A stretch of 64,000 nucleotides of DNA, taken from Gammaproteobacteria bacterium (GTDB taxonomy: Bacteria > Pseudomonadota > Gammaproteobacteria > Pseudomonadales > Pseudohongiellaceae). Location of the stretch: the NCBI GenBank assembly GCA_019654215.1, contig BPDI01000010.1, positions 19,411-83,410 on the forward strand, in the 5' to 3' direction. Within the stretch, counting starts at the first letter, position 1, and every line of letters starts with the position of its first letter. Of the stretch, positions 61,133 to 64,000 are shown piece by piece. The position numbers and the translations under genes are program-made. The notes beneath the pieces are model-generated. The model did no database searches and was not told the DNA's origin. It saw nothing but the letters and a program-made list of their open reading frames with translations.

Positions 61133-61684
61133 TTAGCCACGTTCGGAGGCTAAGGTCGATGGCGCCTTACCGAAATCATCATCGATTTCAAAGCTCAAAG
61201 ATTTGGCAATCAAGGCGATGATAGCCAAATGGTGAGAGGAGTGACTAATAAGCCCCATGATCTCGCGACCAAAGGTACTGGGGATCTCTGCTAATGGGCT
61301 TTCATGATGGACCGATTCTCGCACTTCGATACTCTTACCAAGTACCTCATCTAGATTCATTGAGTCGATACTGCGGCTAATAGAAGTGAGCGCGAATGAC
61401 GCAGCTTCCAGGCTAATCTCGATTGACTTGTCTCGCTCGCGTTGGTCGTAATCAATTACCCCTGATCGTAAGCCAGTAAAGAAACATTGAAAGCGATCGA
61501 GAATATGGCGCATGTGCGCGCCGATGGAAGATGTCGCTTCTCCGCAAGAAATATAGGAATCCTGATCCAGCAATTCCAATATCTGTTCACATTGCTTGAC
61601 GCAATGACGACAACCATCAATTAATTGATCTGCAAGCTGCCCTTTTTCATGACGGGAATCTATTGCCCTAGAATTTTTCATCAA
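61133..61684 (-). CDS. DinB-like metal-binding four-helix protein
   Basis: A 183-aa protein with metal-ligand style histidines: SIGAHMRHILDRFQCFF, SVHHESPLAE and MGLISHSSHHLAIIALIAKS. This HxxxH plus HH pattern is typical of the DinB/YfiT fold, whose members often act on bacillithiol/mycothiol or carry out hydrolase-like reactions; many have unknown roles. It lies upstream of iscR on the same strand but before the isc promoter, so it is probably transcribed on its own. Confidence 0.7.
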   Translation of the reverse strand: MMKNSRAIDSRHEKGQLADQLIDGCRHCVKQCEQILELLDQDSYISCGEATSSIGAHMRHILDRFQCFFTGLRSGVIDYDQRERDKSIEISLEAASFALTSISRSIDSMNLDEVLGKSIEVRESVHHESPLAEIPSTFGREIMGLISHSSHHLAIIALIAKSLSFEIDDDFGKAPSTLASERG

Positions 61685-61930
61685 ATGACCATTGCCGCCT
61701 GCTATGGCACAATGCAGCCCAAGAACTTACTGCACCTTTAATGCGAATATAGCACACCACCTACAGCTCTACTAAGTGAGCGTATCGGCGAGCGCAAACC
61801 CCACTTTGCTATACTATATTTAAGACCTCTCAAAACCGCGGGGATATTGAACGCTCCGGGAATTTCTTTTCATTATGACTGCAGCTTGTAGCTTCCCACT
61901 AATTAACAGACCAAAACTTATTTTTGATCA

Positions 61931-62767
61931 ATGAAACCTGATCTCCATTGTCATAGCTACTATTCAGATGGTGCGCACTCACCAGATTTTCTTTGTAGAC
62001 GTGCAATTGAGAATGGAGTTACACACCTAGCTATTACTGATCACGATTGCATTGAGGCTCTGATAAAACCAATGGATGACTGTTATGAAATTCAGATTAT
62101 TACAGGCGTTGAAATTTCCTGCGAATGGGAAACACAAGAAATACACCTAGTTGGCCTTTGTATTGAGCATGAAAACTCGCAATTAATCAGTTTATTGAAG
62201 CAACAACAAAGGGCTCGATATTCCCGCATGCAGGCAATGGACGAATTACTTGTGAAAAATGGCATCAACGGACTGCAAGATTACCTAAATCGACTTCCCT
62301 GCAAAGCTTTTACCCGCAGTCATGTTGCCGATTTTCTGCTTAGCAGCGGAAAAGTTAAAAACAAACAGAAAGCCTTTAAGCAATTTTTGGGTAAACGCGG
62401 TAAAGCTTATGTGCCATTTCAGTGGCAATCGATGGTGAGAGCAATTAAAACGGTCCAAGCGGCTAGCGGCATCGCAGTAATTGCCCATCCTGGCAGATAT
62501 CCATTAAGTCGACTGAAACTTGAGTTATTAATTAATCAATTCAAACAAATGGGAGGAGACGCTATCGAAGTTAGTTATGGCTCGGTTCAACCAAAGATGC
62601 AAAAAAAGTTAGAAAATCTAGCAGAAAAACATTCTCTATATGTTTCGGTTGGTTCAGATTTTCATAATGTAGAAGCTCATTGGACAGATATCGGAAAATA
62701 TCCTCAGGTGAGTTCTTCGTCCATAAAAAATGCCATCTGGAATCATCCCAGATGGCATCCTTTATAA
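61931..62767 (+). CDS. PHP-domain phosphoesterase, RNase AM (YciV)-like
   Basis: A 278-aa protein with an intact frame. PHP metal motifs: KPDLHCHSYYSDGAHSPDFL, LAITDHDCIEALIKP, GVEISCEWETQEIHLVGLC, AVIAHPGRYPLS and VSVGSDFHNVEAHWTDIG. The set is that of YciV/RNase AM, which hydrolyses 3',5'-nucleoside bisphosphates and trims 5' ends of RNA. The last codons overlap a strong hairpin (62730-62758) that terminates the convergent gene. Confidence 0.85.
   Translation: MKPDLHCHSYYSDGAHSPDFLCRRAIENGVTHLAITDHDCIEALIKPMDDCYEIQIITGVEISCEWETQEIHLVGLCIEHENSQLISLLKQQQRARYSRMQAMDELLVKNGINGLQDYLNRLPCKAFTRSHVADFLLSSGKVKNKQKAFKQFLGKRGKAYVPFQWQSMVRAIKTVQAASGIAVIAHPGRYPLSRLKLELLINQFKQMGGDAIEVSYGSVQPKMQKKLENLAEKHSLYVSVGSDFHNVEAHWTDIGKYPQVSSSSIKNAIWNHPRWHPL
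62730..62758. terminator. Strong hairpin terminator inside the 3' end of the PHP gene
   Basis: A perfect 11-bp stem ATGCCATCTGG (62730-62740) / CCAGATGGCAT (62748-62758) closes a 7-base loop. On the minus strand it is followed by TTTTTTATGG, giving a terminator for the zinc-ribbon gene. The hairpin also encodes the last residues of the PHP protein (NAIWNHPRWHP). Confidence 0.8.
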
Positions 62768-62778
62768 AGCTATAATTC

Positions 62779-63165
62779 TTACTTGCGTTTTAAGCCGGCA
62801 ACTACATCACGAAAAATATCTATCAAGGTTTCATGTTTGAAATCGGTGAACTCACCCGCATCCATAAACATGCCGTGTTCTCCACAAGCTTCATATTCTA
62901 GATGGCTTTGCTTAGGATCATTTAGCTTCACCATTGCATTATCACAACGAGGGCACTTGATATCTCGCACAGTGTTGTAAGTTTTGCCAACTTTAGAATC
63001 GCCGCTGTCCACAAATTCAGCCATCCAGTCACCTTTTAACTGCTCTGCTTCACCGTTGTCGAACCATAGCCCCTTGCAGCTATCGCATTTATCTATAATC
63101 ACCTGACCGTGCAGGGTCTCGATTTTTAATTCTTGCATTTCAAAATTGCACTTAGGACAGTCCAT
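62779..63165 (-). CDS. zf-TFIIB-type zinc ribbon protein
   Basis: A 128-aa protein with two zinc ribbon-like parts: CPKCNFEMQELKIETLHGQV with CDSCKGLWFDNGEAEQLKGD, and CPRCDNAMVKLNDPKQSHLE with ACGEHGMFMDAGEFTDFK. The first is the zf-TFIIB pattern (CxxC ... CxxCxGxWfDxgE). The function is unknown; these small ribbons are common in gammaproteobacteria. The second start codon (63165) is preferred. A terminator hairpin lies past its stop. Confidence 0.8.
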   Translation of the reverse strand: MDCPKCNFEMQELKIETLHGQVIIDKCDSCKGLWFDNGEAEQLKGDWMAEFVDSGDSKVGKTYNTVRDIKCPRCDNAMVKLNDPKQSHLEYEACGEHGMFMDAGEFTDFKHETLIDIFRDVVAGLKRK

Positions 63166-63437
63166 CAATTTCTCCTTAAGTCAGGCCCTTATCTTTTTTT
63201 TTTTCGGATCCATTTTTATCGGATTAAGCTTTCGGCAGTCCAGTTTCAGCTACACCCAAGCCGCATACGGCCAGCATTTTATCTAATATTCTGAGCGAAG
63301 ACCAAGCCAAAATGAAGCCTAACAAGAGTGTGTAGAAAGTTCACATTTGTTAAGCCTTCATTCACATTTCATCCGCTAACATCCCGACAAAATAACCCAT
63401 TATGAGGATTTCTTACTCGTCAGATTGGAGGTTGATC

Positions 63438-64000
63438 ATGAAACGCTTACCACTATTAGCACTTCTAGCGCTTCTTGGATTTTCTCAATCAATATATGCA
63501 TTATCTGGTTCGGCTAATGTCAACAGCGCCTGTGCGACCCTGGAATTTATGGCCAAGATGGTCACGTTGAATGCCATGCTGCCCCATAATTTAGATGACA
63601 TTTATGAATTAGAGGACATGGAATATCAGCTAATGGAAATGAATAGGCTGGTATGCCAACCGGTAATTTTGACCGGTTACACCAGAGGCTACAGCACTTA
63701 TAACAACGGTTACACTGTTCTCCGGATCTCTATTACGATCCTTGGTATTTTCCTAACGGGCAAATGTTTTTTCTAGCACCCGGTGAAAATACTACTATTT
63801 ACTATCCAAATGGTCGGGTAATGGCTTATCACTGGATGCATGGCGATCAGGCTATTTTTTGGCCAAATGGCGAATTAGCCACAGAGTACTTTCGAGCATT
63901 TGACGTTACTTTGGGACTACCCGGACGGCAATATCATCACCTATGAGGCAGGCTATTCTGGAGGACGTTGGTTCTACCCATTCTCACGCTTAGATGGGGC
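63438..64000 (+). CDS. Secreted protein with PNG-type repeats, partial (frame broken, 3' end beyond window)
   Basis: A signal peptide (MKRLPLLALLALLGFSQSIY, then ALS) is followed by a helical part with ATLEFMAKMVTLNAMLPHNL and MNRLVCQP. After breaks near 63715 and 63915 it continues with WYFPNGQMFFLAPGENTTIY, YPNGRVMAYHWMHGDQ and FWPNGELATEYFRAFD. The repeated Y/F-x-PNG units resemble MORN-like/YwqK-type antitoxin repeats. It runs off the right edge. The two segments may belong to one gene; the function is unknown. Confidence 0.55.

Overview
The window is chromosomal DNA of a gammaproteobacterium, probably a free-living marine type. The evidence is the intact gene order iscR-iscS-iscU-iscA-hscB-hscA-fdx-iscX, ndk-rlmN-rodZ-ispG-hisS-yfgM-bamB-der, xseA, guaB-guaA and tadA-purL, with protein sequences close to the E. 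coli and Pseudomonas versions. I cannot name the genus from sequence alone. No tRNA, rRNA, CRISPR array, insertion sequence or integrase was seen. Many reading frames, including essential ones (purL, tadA, guaA, guaB, hscA, rlmN, hisS), are broken by single-base shifts, often at homopolymers. The simplest reading is residual sequencing error, so broken frames are described as one gene each.

Layout, left to right. 1-4.5 kb: purL (running off the left edge), tadA and a YczE-like membrane protein, all on the minus strand. 4.57-13.3 kb: an AT-rich array of about nine short cassettes inserted exactly at the 3' end of guaA. The last codons of guaA (TIEWE plus stop, seen on the plus strand as TTCCCACTCAATA) recur at eight further boundaries, followed by conserved 60-100 bp tails of at least two families. 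Cassette genes encode methyltransferases, a hot-dog thioesterase, a GNAT acetyltransferase, a flavin amine oxidase, small membrane proteins, a RidA-like lipoprotein and an XRE regulator. Most lie on the same strand as guaA. This looks like an integron-like gene-capture system built on guaA, with no recombinase in the window.

13.3-16.5 kb: guaA and guaB with a sigma70-type promoter. 16.5-39 kb: a block of accessory genes. It holds a parvulin-like protein plus HupE/UreJ, a Baeyer-Villiger-type monooxygenase, an alpha/beta hydrolase, a class III aminotransferase, an amidohydrolase lipoprotein, a FixH-like protein and a di-heme peroxidase. Next comes a periplasmic oxidation cluster: three PQQ-type beta-propeller dehydrogenases, a cytochrome c fused to a PHM-like type II copper monooxygenase, and two NHL propellers resembling peptidyl-hydroxyglycine lyase.

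39-64 kb: a dicarboxylate/amino-acid symporter, xseA, a thioredoxin-fold membrane protein, a glutamine amidotransferase, a secreted M18 peptidase and a threonine dehydratase. Then come the conserved minus-strand run from der through the isc operon, with an IscR-type operator, a DinB-like protein, a PHP phosphoesterase, a zinc-ribbon protein and a secreted protein cut by the right edge.
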